Shown: piece by piece, positions 45,597-54,976 of the stretch | Position numbering within the stretch: the stretch's first letter is position 1 | How the letters are laid out: each line of letters opens with the position of its first letter | DNA from: Bradyrhizobium archetypum | Lineage (GTDB): Bacteria > Pseudomonadota > Alphaproteobacteria > Rhizobiales > Xanthobacteraceae | DNA: 64,000 nucleotides | Direction of reading: 5' to 3' | Assembly: GCF_013114835.1 (NCBI RefSeq) | Contig: NZ_JAAVLW010000001.1 | Span: 124,001-188,000, forward strand | The notes under the pieces: model-generated | What the model was told of the DNA's origin: nothing | The model's database searches: none | Seen by the model: the letters and a program-made list of their open reading frames with translations, nothing else | Program-made: the position numbers and the translations under genes

Positions 45597-45780
45597 CTAC
45601 GGAGCTACACCACCATCAGGGAGTACGTCATCCATGTCGATGATCGCGTCCAGCCGCGAGCGCAGAAGATCGGCCTGTCCGCTGTCCCGTCGTTCCTTGG
45701 GTCGCATCGTCCCCTCCGATCCGACCACGCAATCACGACCTGCGATTCGAGGGAATCGCAAAAATGAAATTGCAAGCTTT
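45597..45780 (-). mobile_element. Left-end fragment of an IS5-type element
   Basis: MRPKERRDSGQADLLRSRLD then IIDMD is the N-terminus of an IS5-group transposase, starting at 45707; it is cut off after about 35 residues. The GCTTGCAAT-like end at about 45774 is probably the terminal repeat. The rest of the element is missing. Confidence 0.65.
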
Positions 45781-45800
45781 CGGGCCTTTAACCCCAAAAA

Positions 45801-45876
45801 GCTTGCAATCTCAAACCTCGCTCCGTTCCGAAAATCGACTCCCGCTCAATGGCTTGGGAGGTTCTTCACAGTCGAC
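45801..45876 (+). repeat. 76-bp perfect inverted repeat, left copy
   Basis: The 76 bases starting GCTTGCAATCTC and ending CACAGTCGAC are the exact reverse complement of 47497-47572. Both look like IS ends (compare GCTTGCAATTTC at the adjacent IS5 fragment). Confidence 0.95.
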
Positions 45877-45877
45877 T

Positions 45878-46567
45878 TTATCGAGCCGTGAGCTCCCAAA
45901 CAATGCGGACGTGCCCACCTGCAATCGATGGTCGGAAAATATGCATGTCTCTGACACGCAGCCTACTCTGATCAATCAAGTTCAAGACGCGTCCAACATC
46001 TCCCTGATCGGAGAACACCACATACATTACCCCGGCGGCATTCAACCAGAGATGCGCTCCCGCGAGAGCTGAGGCCATAACTTTATGATCTTCATCATAG
46101 CAAGAGCGCTCCAGGTCGTCCTTTGCTTTCCGATTCCAATAGGGTGCGGCAAAGAGAATGACGTCAAATTTTTCTCCGGATTGCAGCGCAGAATAGATGT
46201 CGCTACAGCGCACTTCTGCTTTGTCCGAGTAACCTAATCGCTCGATGTTTATCTCCGTTGTGAGGACGGCTTGCGGATTTATATCGAGAGCCAGTAGGCG
46301 TCCTGCCCCGGCACGGAGTGCTGCAAGCCCTAGTACACCTGACCCGCATCCAAGATCTAGCACCGTTGCGCCAGGGTCGATGCGCCACTTCGACATCAAG
46401 GCATCGGGAGCGTGACTTAGGCGCGGTGACAAAACGCCAGGCAAAATGTGTAAGGGCATGCCGCTCACTTCCACGTCGTGCGGGCGTTCGCATAGTCGGA
46501 GTTCGGCCAGCATTGCATCTACGTCTGTCGTTTGGCGCCGCACAGATACGTCTACTGGGGTAGTCAT
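45878..46567 (-). CDS. Class I SAM-dependent methyltransferase
   Basis: 229 residues. SAM-binding motif I is VLDLGCGSGVLGLAALRAGA, followed by LLALDINPQAV (motif post I) and the catalytic FAAPYWNRKAK, in the position of the N/D-PPY motif of PrmC/HemK-like and 'MTS-domain' enzymes. This hints at N-methylation of protein, peptide or RNA. The ATG overlaps the stop of the upstream 53-residue peptide gene (ATGA), so both are made together. It lies inside the 76-bp inverted-repeat segment, two bases from the left copy. Substrate unknown. Confidence 0.85.
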   Translation of the reverse strand: MTTPVDVSVRRQTTDVDAMLAELRLCERPHDVEVSGMPLHILPGVLSPRLSHAPDALMSKWRIDPGATVLDLGCGSGVLGLAALRAGAGRLLALDINPQAVLTTEINIERLGYSDKAEVRCSDIYSALQSGEKFDVILFAAPYWNRKAKDDLERSCYDEDHKVMASALAGAHLWLNAAGVMYVVFSDQGDVGRVLNLIDQSRLRVRDMHIFRPSIAGGHVRIVWELTAR

Positions 46568-46725
46568 TTAACTCTCCATCTTTGGGTAGCAAAGAATGAG
46601 GCGGCGAGTTCGGGGGTGTCTTGGATGCTGGACCCGTCGACCTCATCCGTAATGCCGTGCTCCATGAGCATGTCCTCGAGCTCGTCCATCGTGATCGGGG
46701 TCGGGATGGTGCCATTGCCTGCCAT
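46564..46725 (-). CDS. 53-residue peptide coupled to the methyltransferase
   Basis: Too short for routine ORF calling. It reads MAGNGTIPTPITMDELEDML, MEHGITDEVDGSSIQDTPEL, AASFFATQRWRVK. An acidic, leader-like N-terminal two-thirds is followed by a short basic-aromatic C-terminus (SFFATQRWRVK). The stop overlaps the methyltransferase ATG by four bases. A leader-core layout beside a modifying enzyme is RiPP-like; alternatives are a partner/chaperone peptide or the tail of a lost gene. It starts just past the nifH relic; only a weak ribosome site is visible. Confidence 0.55.
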   Translation of the reverse strand: MAGNGTIPTPITMDELEDMLMEHGITDEVDGSSIQDTPELAASFFATQRWRVK

Positions 46726-46784
46726 TGTTGTGGATCTTGTTCAAAGCGTTGCGATAGTGATTGGCCTGCTTGGAATCTGGGCGT

Positions 46785-47113
46785 GGTCTAGAACCGCGTT
46801 ATAGGCGCCATTCTCTTCTAGGAAGTGATCAATGTGATGACACATTTCTCCGTACCGCAGACTCCACGCACCAGATATTCTGGTTGATCTGCATCACGTC
46901 ATGATTTCGAGATCGTCGAGACTGCCGGGATTTATCAGCGAAGCTCGGATTCGTGTCCTGCGCTTCGCGTGTGGGATCAACCAGGTGGAATCCGCCTTCC
47001 CCCCGCGAACGAGTAGCATCTTGTGACCCATCTCGGCCAGTGCCACTAACCTGTTCTGCGGCGAGCTCGACTTATCGATACCATGGTTTCCGTAAGAGAT
47101 GATCAGTCTCACT
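46785..47113 (-). pseudogene. Strongly decayed nifH fragment
   Basis: The minus strand reads RLIISYGNHGIDKSSSPQNR then LVALAEMGHKMLLVRGGKAD and STWLIP, aligning by eye with NifH (RQIAFYGKGGIGKST..., [20 protein letters not shown]). It continues as SLDDLEIM, WCVES and, after shifts, FLEENGAY. The P-loop lysine-glycine context, the CDP motif and most of the gene are destroyed. Even the GGAGAGC ribosome site of nifH persists at the start. This is a relic of a second nifH, beyond function. Confidence 0.8.
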
Positions 47114-47496
47114 TTGCTCTCCGTCAACCGATTGTCAAAGATTGCGCGGCTGTTCCCGCGCGCTGGTTTCTCTCTCAGAAATGCGTATACGGATTTAGAG
47201 GAGGAGAACATCGCTCGTTACACGCGTTTGAATGCGCTCAGCCCTCCCCTCACTCTGTGTTGCCGCCTCTAAATAGCAATGGCTGTGCCAACGGCGCTCA
47301 AGCGCGTTAAGCTTCGGGTTCGCTTTGATGACCGTTCGCACCGTACATGGCGGGCGGTGTCTTGAACCCGACGATAGCCGTTGCACACTGTCAGAAACCG
47401 GACAAGGATCAGCGGTCGTTTGCGGCGAGCGGCCGTTGTTTCGGCGATTGTTGCGGCAGCCGCCGGATCGGAATTTGCGAGCCTCGTTGATAAATA
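47114..47496. other. Region between nifH relic and right inverted repeat
   Basis: No intact gene. Sequence immediately upstream of the relic probably includes the old nifH leader; a GG-N10-GC pattern there is too degenerate to call a sigma-54 promoter. Confidence 0.4.
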
Positions 47497-47572
47497 GTCG
47501 ACTGTGAAGAACCTCCCAAGCCATTGAGCGGGAGTCGATTTTCGGAACGGAGCGAGGTTTGAGATTGCAAGC
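47497..47572 (-). repeat. 76-bp perfect inverted repeat, right copy
   Basis: Exact reverse complement of 45801-45876. Together they enclose 1.62 kb holding the methyltransferase, peptide gene and nifH relic. Confidence 0.95.
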
Positions 47573-47596
47573 TTTTGGGGCCTCAACGCCCAAAAC

Positions 47597-47670
47597 CCGG
47601 CAATCTCGAATGTCGTTGTGACCAGAAAATCGACTCCCGCTCAAGGACTTACGAGATTCTTCACGGCCGA
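47597..47670 (+). repeat. Diverged third copy of the repeat
   Basis: CGGCAATCTCGAAT through AGAAAATCGACTCCCGCTCA to TTCTTCACGG matches the left copy at most positions but has many substitutions. With the right copy it forms a near-palindrome around a GCTTTTGGGG...CCCAAAAC hairpin, as expected for two IS ends meeting. Confidence 0.75.
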
Positions 47671-47755
47671 CGAGATATGCCTCGAAGCCGGCGATCGCCC
47701 GCCGATTGGCTACTTCTTCAACAGCCTGCTAGGCCGAGCTGCTTGAGCTCGTGCG

Positions 47756-48049
47756 CAAGTTAGATCGGTTTACTCGAGGCAACGGTGAGCACGACTTAGG
47801 TTCTATCTCGCCTCAGACCGCTACTTCTTCAAGATCGACTACTACGACCTGTCGCGTACAGCTGGTTCGCCGGATCCGGGCCGCTCGGCAGTTACTCAGC
47901 GCGTGATGACGATCATGCGGTCCGACGAGTACTGGGTGCCCGCGGTCCCATCAAAGAAAAGGCCCCGCTCACGAGCTGGCGTCACAAACTTCATCGCGGG
48001 TCAATCGGGCGCCGGCAAATCGACGCTCATGCAAACCTGCAGCAGATGA
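47756..48049 (+). pseudogene. DUF3768-like remnant fused to a P-loop fragment
   Basis: LDRFTRGNGEHDLG, then after a shift SDRYFFKIDYYDLSRTAGSP and VTQRVMTIMRSDEYWVP, resembles the DUF3768 family of plasmid/phage proteins. The same final frame continues for 30 residues into VTNFIAGQSGAGKSTLMQTC, a textbook Walker A, and stops. The two pieces are unrelated in known families, so this looks like recombination debris. It overlaps the 3' end of the GNAT gene on the other strand. Confidence 0.55.
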
Positions 48050-48604
48050 ATCCGAGACACGGCGGTATCGGGCGCGTTGCCGCCGAGGATCTAACCGCGG
48101 ATCGCCCGCAGGATTGCCTTGCGCACGTTGGCTAGCTATAGCTAGGCCGTGCAACGGCAACTTGAGGCGTGGGCCGATCTCTGCAAAACCGGCCTTCAAG
48201 TACAATGCTGAGTTGGGGCTGCGGCTCCACATCGGCTGCCTCGGCGCTCCCACTTCAAGTTGGCCCCAGCCTTTTTCCGTCCCCAAGCCCACGGCAGCCT
48301 CAATAAGGTGCATCGCGACCCCAGACGATCGCTGATCCGGCACCACGTAGAGTTCGGTGATAATGCCGTAGGTTCCGCGCGCAAAAAGCGCAGCGCTTTC
48401 CGACACCATGATGATACCGACAGGACGTTCCTCGGTGAAGGCGAGAAACCCATAGACGCGCTCTTTCATGGCGAGAAGATTGGCAACCAGCTGGGTATCT
48501 AATCCGGCCTGCGCTTGGCCAGCCCCAAGTTCGGCGAGTAGGGCAGCAACCATTTGGGTCACCGTTGTGGCGTCGTCGACAGACACTTCACGCATGGTCA
48601 CCAT
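47969..48604 (-). CDS. GNAT-family acetyltransferase
   Basis: About 211 residues from MVTMREVSVDDATTVTQMVA; GGAGGATGTGAC before the ATG at 48604 decides the start. The acetyl-CoA fold is visible: RVYGFLAFTEERPVGIIMVS, GIITELYVVPDQRSSGVAMH (motif A, Q/RxxGxA-like), NSALYLKAGFAEIGPRLKLP. The last 60 residues are arginine-rich and not GNAT-like, so the natural stop was probably lost by rearrangement. Substrate unknown. Confidence 0.75.
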   Translation of the reverse strand: MVTMREVSVDDATTVTQMVAALLAELGAGQAQAGLDTQLVANLLAMKERVYGFLAFTEERPVGIIMVSESAALFARGTYGIITELYVVPDQRSSGVAMHLIEAAVGLGTEKGWGQLEVGAPRQPMWSRSPNSALYLKAGFAEIGPRLKLPLHGLAIASQRAQGNPAGDPRLDPRRQRARYRRVSDSSAAGLHERRFAGARLTRDEVCDASS

Positions 48605-48721
48605 GTCACATCCTCCTCCAAGCTCAACATACCACGTAGTAGCATCGGGGCAGCGAGGCTGCCGCAGCATCCGACCCAAAGCAGATATGCTGCGATCTTG
48701 AAGCTCAAATGACGCTTTAGT

Positions 48722-49190
48722 TCACACCATTGGTGAGGTGATAAAGTCTTCGTGTCGATGGCAACTGAAAAAATCGCCAGAAAAATCGAAAGATAACCTG
48801 CCGGCAAGATTGTCATGGTCGTACGGAGCGCTCTTGCTTCTTTGGACCTGGGTGTCGCCCCACATTGAACCTCGTCCGAATGAGTACGGCCAGCCCTGAG
48901 TTCCATGGGCCGGTGGGATGGCAGCGATGATTTTGAGCTTCTCAGTTGCTGCGAGTAGCGCGTGCGAGAAGCTGACCGATTCGTGGTGCTTGTCGGCGCC
49001 ATAGCCAGCGGTGAAACGGATTTGGTCGAGGCGTAGTCGAAGCCGGCCTTCTCGGCGATCTGGCCGCGCTTTCAAATTGTAGTCGATCTCCCAGCTGGTG
49101 CGTTGCTCAATCGACGAAATAACGGGGCCGCCCGGACACATTCGGCATCCGATAGGCGAATTTGATAGGATCGTTATCGTGGTCATCCTG
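48722..49190 (-). pseudogene. Flavin-dependent sulfone/sulfonate monooxygenase remnant (SfnG-like)
   Basis: PIKFAYRMPNVSGRP, then in shifted frames VISSIEQRTSWEIDYN, QIRFTAGYGADKHHESVSFS and HALLAATEKLKIIAAIPP match the N-terminal half of SfnG/SsuD-type LLM monooxygenases (FMNH2-dependent release of sulfite from C2 sulfones or alkanesulfonates). The rest is deleted or scrambled. Dead. Confidence 0.75.
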
Positions 49191-49599
49191 TTTTCCTCGG
49201 CAAGATGGAGTTGGAACGACGGGACGATTGATAAAACGGGCAGCAACTTGCATCACGCCGCTCAGACAAGCGGGTGCGCATCTATTCAAAATCCGACTGC
49301 AGGGTACGGCTTGTAGAAGCCTTCGCTATCTGCGGTGTCAGCACGCTGACGCGAAATGGATTAGGTTAACAACACGACGCGCAAGTCATACGACGTGGAG
49401 GTGTGCGCAGACCGGAGTTGTTGGCTTCGTCGAAGACGTCATTCCAAATCATCAGCGTTCCCCTTTCTAAGCACCATTGATGACATCAATAGTCTCAGAG
49501 AAAGAGCGGCTGCGCGAGTCGAAGACAAGCTATTTTTCATCGCAGTCGGAGAACCCGCTTTCCAATATCCACAACGAACGGATCGTTTGTTACCGTGCG

Positions 49600-50160
49600 A
49601 GAAAAATATTGCCGGCGACAACTCCGGCGGAGGGCCGCACTAGGGCTTCTCACCATTAGAATGCGGGCGACCGCGATCAACCGTACCAGGGCGATCGGAT
49701 TCAGCCTCTCCGCGGTATCGTTGACGGGCACGCCCTTGACCTGACTCCAAAGGTGATCGGAACGCTCTCCGGATAGCTCGGCAGATTGGCGAGCAGAACC
49801 AGCATGCCCATTCGGTCATCAACGCGTTCACCCAGGCCGACGATGCCTTACAACAGATCTCGATGCCGGCATTGCGCACGTGCGCCAGCGTATCGATGCG
49901 ATCCTGCAGGGTGCGGTGGTGATGATCTTGTCGTAGAACTCGGGCGAAGTGTCGACATTCTTATTGTAGGATTCGAGCCCAGCTTCGGCGAGCCGTGCGG
50001 CCTGCCCAGGGAGTCAGCATGCCGAGCGTGACGTAGGTCTCCACGCCGAGGTCTTTCACCGCGCGGACCATATCGCAGACCTTTTGACATCACGGTCTTT
50101 CGGGTTGCACGCCAGGCGCACTGGGCAATCCGCTTGGCTCGCTCTCTGCTAGTCTGAGCT
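49600..50160 (-). pseudogene. Biotin synthase bioB remnant
   Basis: Pieces in several frames read [10 protein letters not shown], then TLGML-like and [16 protein letters not shown] text, [17 protein letters not shown], and [20 protein letters not shown] with ARILM. These are the C-terminal two-thirds of BioB, the radical-SAM enzyme of biotin synthesis. The radical-SAM CxxxCxxC part is gone and at least four shifts occur. Confidence 0.8.
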
Positions 50161-50570
50161 GGTCTCCTACAGCGCAGCTCCACATCGCAGACGGCCTAGT
50201 GGCAGAAACGCTATTTTCTTGCTAGGGCCAGCCTAGCTCCTCGATAGCGGCCAGAGCCGCATTTGTGCGCGATCAATCGCAGCTCTCAGAATGGTGCAGC
50301 GTTAAGGCGCGCGGTCGGGGCCCTCCAAAGCATCACGATCGCCGACAAGCTGTCGTGCATTGTCGCGCGTTCGCCTCCATCCACATCTTTGAATGTGTTT
50401 GCAGTCTGCACAAAGCTCATGCCGCGTCTCTTGTGAACGCTTGCGTCAAAAAGAAAACAGACGACTGGGGGCTACCAGTTCACGACGCTTTCCTTTTGTG
50501 AACCATTTCACAAAACTTGGCGCCTGAGCGGCGTAGATAACGGAGCGTTTGATTGAGAGTAGATCAGGTG
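50161..50570. other. Intergenic region, no gene seen
   Basis: Short frames only; no RNA or repeat recognised. Confidence 0.4.
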
Positions 50571-50762
50571 ATGCCGACAGAGCGGGAATTCTCGCCGTTG
50601 GAGAAGCAAGCTGCGGACGCTCTTCGTCGCGCAAGACGGCTGCCCATTGGTCCGAAGCGAAACGATCTCCGTCAGCTCGCAAGGGGACTTCTTTGGCTGC
50701 ATCGACACGGTATGGAAGCTCTGGAGCAGGAGCGATCAAAAGCGGAACGTGGGGCTAGATGA
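50571..50762 (+). CDS. Small basic hypothetical protein
   Basis: 63 residues: MPTEREFSPLEKQAADALRR then ARRLPIGPKRNDLRQLARGL and LWLHRHGMEALEQERSKAER. Helical and highly charged, similar in style to small conserved Bradyrhizobium proteins. No known domain; no adjacent partner. Confidence 0.5.
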   Translation: MPTEREFSPLEKQAADALRRARRLPIGPKRNDLRQLARGLLWLHRHGMEALEQERSKAERGAR

Positions 50763-51150
50763 GATGAGTTGCGGGTATCGGGCAGTGCTGGCGGTTGCTC
50801 GATGAATAGGACCGGCGCGCTTGTTTTCGGATCATCCATCCTGGCAAACCGTCGAGCCGGACTGACGACGAAGAAGTTGCGGAAATGGCATTGCCGGCGG
50901 GCTCAACATCGTGAGACGGGGTGGGAGAAAGAAGATCGAGCGAGTAAAGGCAAACCGTGTCGGCGAGTCCCCGAAACCTCTCACCTTAGTCATTTCCGTT
51001 TAGATACCAGCGGCCTCAGCCTTGTGTTCTCGGCCTTCATCCAGATTAAAGTTCTTTTTCAGCGTCAAAGTCATCTTCTTTTGGATTCAGGACTCGTAGA
51101 GCATTTTTGCGCACGGCGAGCGCTTCCGCAGCGCGAGTAGCGCGCTGCCT

Positions 51151-51249
51151 TTAGATGAATGCAAACGCGAGCAGGCTCGAGCAGAGCAGCGCGAGGCTGG
51201 CCGCCGTCAGGGCCAGGAGACTACCGGAGACAAAGTCGTGATTGCGCAT
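51151..51249 (-). CDS. Possible 32-residue membrane peptide
   Basis: MRNHDFVSGSLLALTAASLA then LLCSSLLAFAFI: a short basic start followed by one hydrophobic helix. A weak GAGAG ribosome site precedes it. Small membrane peptides of this size are real in bacteria but frequent by chance; confidence is low. Confidence 0.25.
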   Translation of the reverse strand: MRNHDFVSGSLLALTAASLALLCSSLLAFAFI

Positions 51250-52633
51250 AAAAACTCTCGATTCCATTACAAGGAGAGCAGCAGTCGCTGCTTTGCGCCG
51301 TTGACCGGTTAATTGATAAATCATTATTCGAATCCGGTGCCTTATTCCCGCTGCTTCAGGGACAGATTGCATTTTCCCAGCGAAATTACGCAAGTATTCG
51401 CGGTTTTGCGGCGAACCTCAGGAAAATCGCGCTTGAGGAACATTGAGGGGCTTTCTTTGGAGGTGTGCTTCTGACTGAACGCCGGAGCGTTAGCGCGCCG
51501 ATCCCCGAGCAGCTGGATCGAATTCGGCTTCGAAGAACGGAGTTTAGGCTTCTGGAGCTTGCGCTTTGACATACCAACCTAAGCCGCTTGAATCCTGCCC
51601 AGGAAGCTGTTCACGCTTCAGCCGAGCACTTTCCTCAGACAGCTGCTCTGCAGACATCTCGCAAAGGCGCGCTCGCCATCATCCCCACCAACACGTCGCG
51701 CGCGCTCCAATACCCGCGAGACAAAGCATCTCGATGTCCAGCGCCATCTCGTGGAATGTGCCTCTCAAACTCAAGCAGTTCCGGCCGCGTCGCAACGCGC
51801 TTCGAAAAGACCGCCCGAAATTGCCGAGCCGTCGTCACTTTCGCTGCCATCGTCCTATGGATGCGATAAGTGTCCACACGACCCACGGGCCCACTCGATG
51901 GAATTCTACGAAGCGAGCGTCAAGTCATTCGGCTTCGCTTCAGGACGACAATCGTATTGGAGAAGTGCTACGCCCGCTTTGCGGCCGTGGCAGAAGTCTT
52001 GCTCGATATTCGGTCCGATGAATTCCTCAAGTACTCAAGTGCAGACTTTGCCCTTTGCAATGATGCTTCGTCCGAAAACCAAAGTATAGGCTGATGCCGC
52101 CATCCAAGGCGCGAAGTGCGTTTACGCATTTTTTCATCGCTCACTCGCATACAACGCGCAAAACCCGCGCTGGGTCACTCTATTCTATGCTGCGGCCGAC
52201 AGAGCTGAGGAGAATTCCTTTAGATCGGTGTTCGAAGGCAAATTAAGAATCGCGAATATCGTATCGCCATTCACTCGCGTGACCCATCCACCCTGACGAG
52301 ATCAAAATATCGGAACTCGGCCGTTCAAGAGGTTCATCTGAGATTTGGCTGCGAAACAGCGATCTCGCCTCACGTCGCCGTGATCTAATGCCATGTCCAT
52401 CCGCTACGCGATCAGCATCAATCTCGAAGTCAAGACCGCCACCGAGCGGGACATGCCGTGCTTGACCGCGAACCCTGCCCAGACCGGAACGATGATCGCG
52501 TTCACCGAGCAATGCCGCTGCTGGGTCGACCAATTCGACAAGGCAGACCGAGGTTGCGTGGTAGCGTCGAGGTTGCCCGGACCATCACTGATCTGGCCCA
52601 GGCCCACATTATCGGAGGCGAGGCAGGAGCCAA
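51250..52633. other. Region without a confident gene
   Basis: About 1.4 kb of short frames. The last 80 bases before the MFS gene read VARTITDLAQAHIIGG in one frame, which resembles the C-terminus of a ComM/YifB-type ATPase, but no more of that gene is seen. A minus frame at 51635-51886 is protein-like without a known domain. Confidence 0.4.
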
Positions 52634-54292
52634 ATGACCGAGTTGCCCCAGTCGCAGACCTTCAGCGCCGATGGCATCATTGCGCCGTTCCACCATGTCA
52701 CGTTCCGCCGCATATGGCTGGCGAGTCTTTTCTCTAATCTTGGCGCCTTGATTCGGGGCGTTGGCGCGGCTTGGGCGATGACGCAGATGACATCGTCGGC
52801 CGACAAGGTCGCACTGGTCCAGACCGCCTTGATGCTGCCGGTCATGCTGATCTCGATGCCGGCCGGTGCCATTGCCGACATGCATGACCGGCGCATCGTG
52901 ATGCTATTTTCGCTTGGTATCGCGCTCGCGGGCGCGGCCGCGCTGACGGCCCTCGCCTGGCTCGGCCTAGTCACGCCGAACCTGTTATTGGCGCTGTGCT
53001 TCGTGGTCGGCAGCGGTGTGGCGCTGATGGATCCGGCCTGGCAATCCTCGGTCAGCGAACAGGTACCGTCGGAAACGCTTCCCGCGGCGGTCGCGCTGAA
53101 CAGCATCAGCTACAATATCGCACGCAGTGTAGGTCCGGCAATCGGTGGCATTGTCGTTGTGACCGCTGGCGCAGTAGCTGCTTTCGCACTAAACGCGCTG
53201 CTTTATCTGCCACTAATGCTGGCGCTGTTCCTGTGGAAACCTTTCTCCGAACCGTCGCGTCTGCCGCCTGAAAGGTTTAACCGTGCCATCGTTACGGGCG
53301 TGCGCTACATCGCCAATTCGCCATCGATCAAGATCGTTCTGACCCGCTCCATGGTAACAGGCGCGATCGGCGGCGCGATCATCGCACTGATGCCGCTAGT
53401 GGCGCGCGATCTCCTCCATGGCGATGCCCAGACCTATGGCATCATGCTGAGCGCCTTTGGCCTGGGCGCGGTGATCGGCGCTCTCAATCTCACTGAGGTG
53501 CGGAAGCGCATGAGTGGCGAGGCGGCGATCCGCGCCTGTGCGCTGTCCATGGGCTGTGCGATTGCCGCGGTGGCGCTGAGCCGAGAGCCGGTACTGACGA
53601 CGGCCGCGCTTTTTCTCGCGGGCGCCGTGTGGATGATGGCGTGGGCGCTGTTCAATATTGGCGTGCAGCTATCGGCGCCACGCTGGGTGGCGGGACGCTC
53701 GCTCGCGGCCTATCAGGCGGCGAGTTCCGGCGGGATTGCTATTGGCAGTTGGGGTTGGGGCTATCTCACCGATGCCGCTGGGGTCCAAACTGCGCTCCTG
53801 GTCTCGGCCGCCCTGATGTTGGTCTCGCCGCTCCTAGGCCTTTGGTGGCGCATGCCGCGCGTCGGCGCGTGGGGCGAAGAGGCCGAGGTGCTTGAGGATC
53901 CTGAGGTGCGGCTGGCGCTGACCGGACGCAGCGGCCCGTTGGTTGTCGAGATCGAATATCGCGTAACGCAGGGGAATGCGCGGTCCTTTCACAACGTGAT
54001 GCAGGACGTACAGCTGTTCCGGCAGCGCAATGGCGCTTATGGCTGGTCGATAGCGCGCGACATCGCCGATCCCGAACTATGGACCGAGCGCTATCACTGC
54101 CCGACATGGCTCGATTATTTGCGCCAGCGCAACCGCTCGACTCCGTCGGAGCGCGCGATTGAACAGCAGGCAATTGCTTTCCACATTGGCCCTGAGCCCG
54201 TGCGGGTCCGACGCATGTTGGAACGCCCGTTCGGATCGGTGCGCTGGAAGGAAAACGTGTCCGCGGCCTTTGGGAAGATTGCGTCTAGCTGA
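52634..54292 (+). CDS. MFS exporter (EntS/MFS_3 type) with C-terminal soluble domain
   Basis: 552 residues; the first 410 have 12 likely membrane helices with the MFS loop 2-3 motif AGAIADMHDRRIV and QSSVSEQVPSETLPAAVALN. The last 130 residues (LVVEIEYRVTQGNARSFHNV, YGWSIARDIADPELWTERYH) form the ferredoxin-like soluble tail typical of MFS_3 transporters. These export siderophores or other small metabolites. The ribosome site GAGGCAGGAG supports the start. It is monocistronic; the substrate cannot be told. Confidence 0.9.
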   Translation: MTELPQSQTFSADGIIAPFHHVTFRRIWLASLFSNLGALIRGVGAAWAMTQMTSSADKVALVQTALMLPVMLISMPAGAIADMHDRRIVMLFSLGIALAGAAALTALAWLGLVTPNLLLALCFVVGSGVALMDPAWQSSVSEQVPSETLPAAVALNSISYNIARSVGPAIGGIVVVTAGAVAAFALNALLYLPLMLALFLWKPFSEPSRLPPERFNRAIVTGVRYIANSPSIKIVLTRSMVTGAIGGAIIALMPLVARDLLHGDAQTYGIMLSAFGLGAVIGALNLTEVRKRMSGEAAIRACALSMGCAIAAVALSREPVLTTAALFLAGAVWMMAWALFNIGVQLSAPRWVAGRSLAAYQAASSGGIAIGSWGWGYLTDAAGVQTALLVSAALMLVSPLLGLWWRMPRVGAWGEEAEVLEDPEVRLALTGRSGPLVVEIEYRVTQGNARSFHNVMQDVQLFRQRNGAYGWSIARDIADPELWTERYHCPTWLDYLRQRNRSTPSERAIEQQAIAFHIGPEPVRVRRMLERPFGSVRWKENVSAAFGKIASS

Positions 54293-54469
54293 ATCAAACT
54301 CTCGAGGATAATCGATCGGTTTTCATAAACCTTTGTGCATCTGCACAGGATGCTTTTGCATCAGCTTCTCTGCTTTGACTGAGGAATACAAAGCAGGCAG
54401 GCCACAATGATGCAGCTCCTCCAGACTACTACGGCGAGTTCGTCGCTGATCTTGCTCAGATGCATCGGT

Positions 54470-54976
54470 TGCGCTATGGCGCCCGGCGAGCCTTTCGAAA
54501 GCTTTTGTCCGCTGCCATGAACCGCGCCAACACGACTTGCGGACCGAATGCCCGGGATGCGCGCAAAAATATGCGATGCGCGCCGGGCGGCGGCGGCAAT
54601 CACCTTTTTGGCCTCGACGATCCTGTCCTGATCAAGGACAACCACATTGCGCTTGCCGGTAGTATCCAGGCTGCAATCGAGCGCGCAAAAGGCTCGTGTC
54701 GGCCATCTCGTCAAAATCGAAGTCGAGGTCGACAGCCTGGCCCAGCTTGCGGACGCACTGGCGCTCGGCGTCGATGCGGTGCTGCTCGACAACATGACGG
54801 TTGAGGCTATCGAGCAGGCCGTAACCATGGTGCGCGGCAAGGCGATCATCGAAGCCTCCGGTCGCATCGCCGCCGCCATCCCGCCCGCCATCGCCGTAAC
54901 CGGCGTCGACCTGATCTCGGCCGGCTGGATCACGCATTCGTCGGCCGCGCTCGACATCGGCCTGGATTACGTTTGA
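54470..54976 (+). pseudogene. nadC (quinolinate phosphoribosyltransferase) remnant
   Basis: [35 protein letters not shown], then after a shift near 54690 [40 protein letters not shown] and the family end to TGA at 54976. The N-terminal half is eroded ([12 protein letters not shown] stands where TRKTTPGLR is expected). A nadABC operon is known in rhizobial symbiotic DNA; here only this C-terminal part remains. Confidence 0.85.

Noticed and set aside
52556..52636. ComM/YifB ATPase C-terminal fragment
   Set aside because: Only about 20 residues (VARTITDLAQAHIIGG) resemble that family; too short to annotate.
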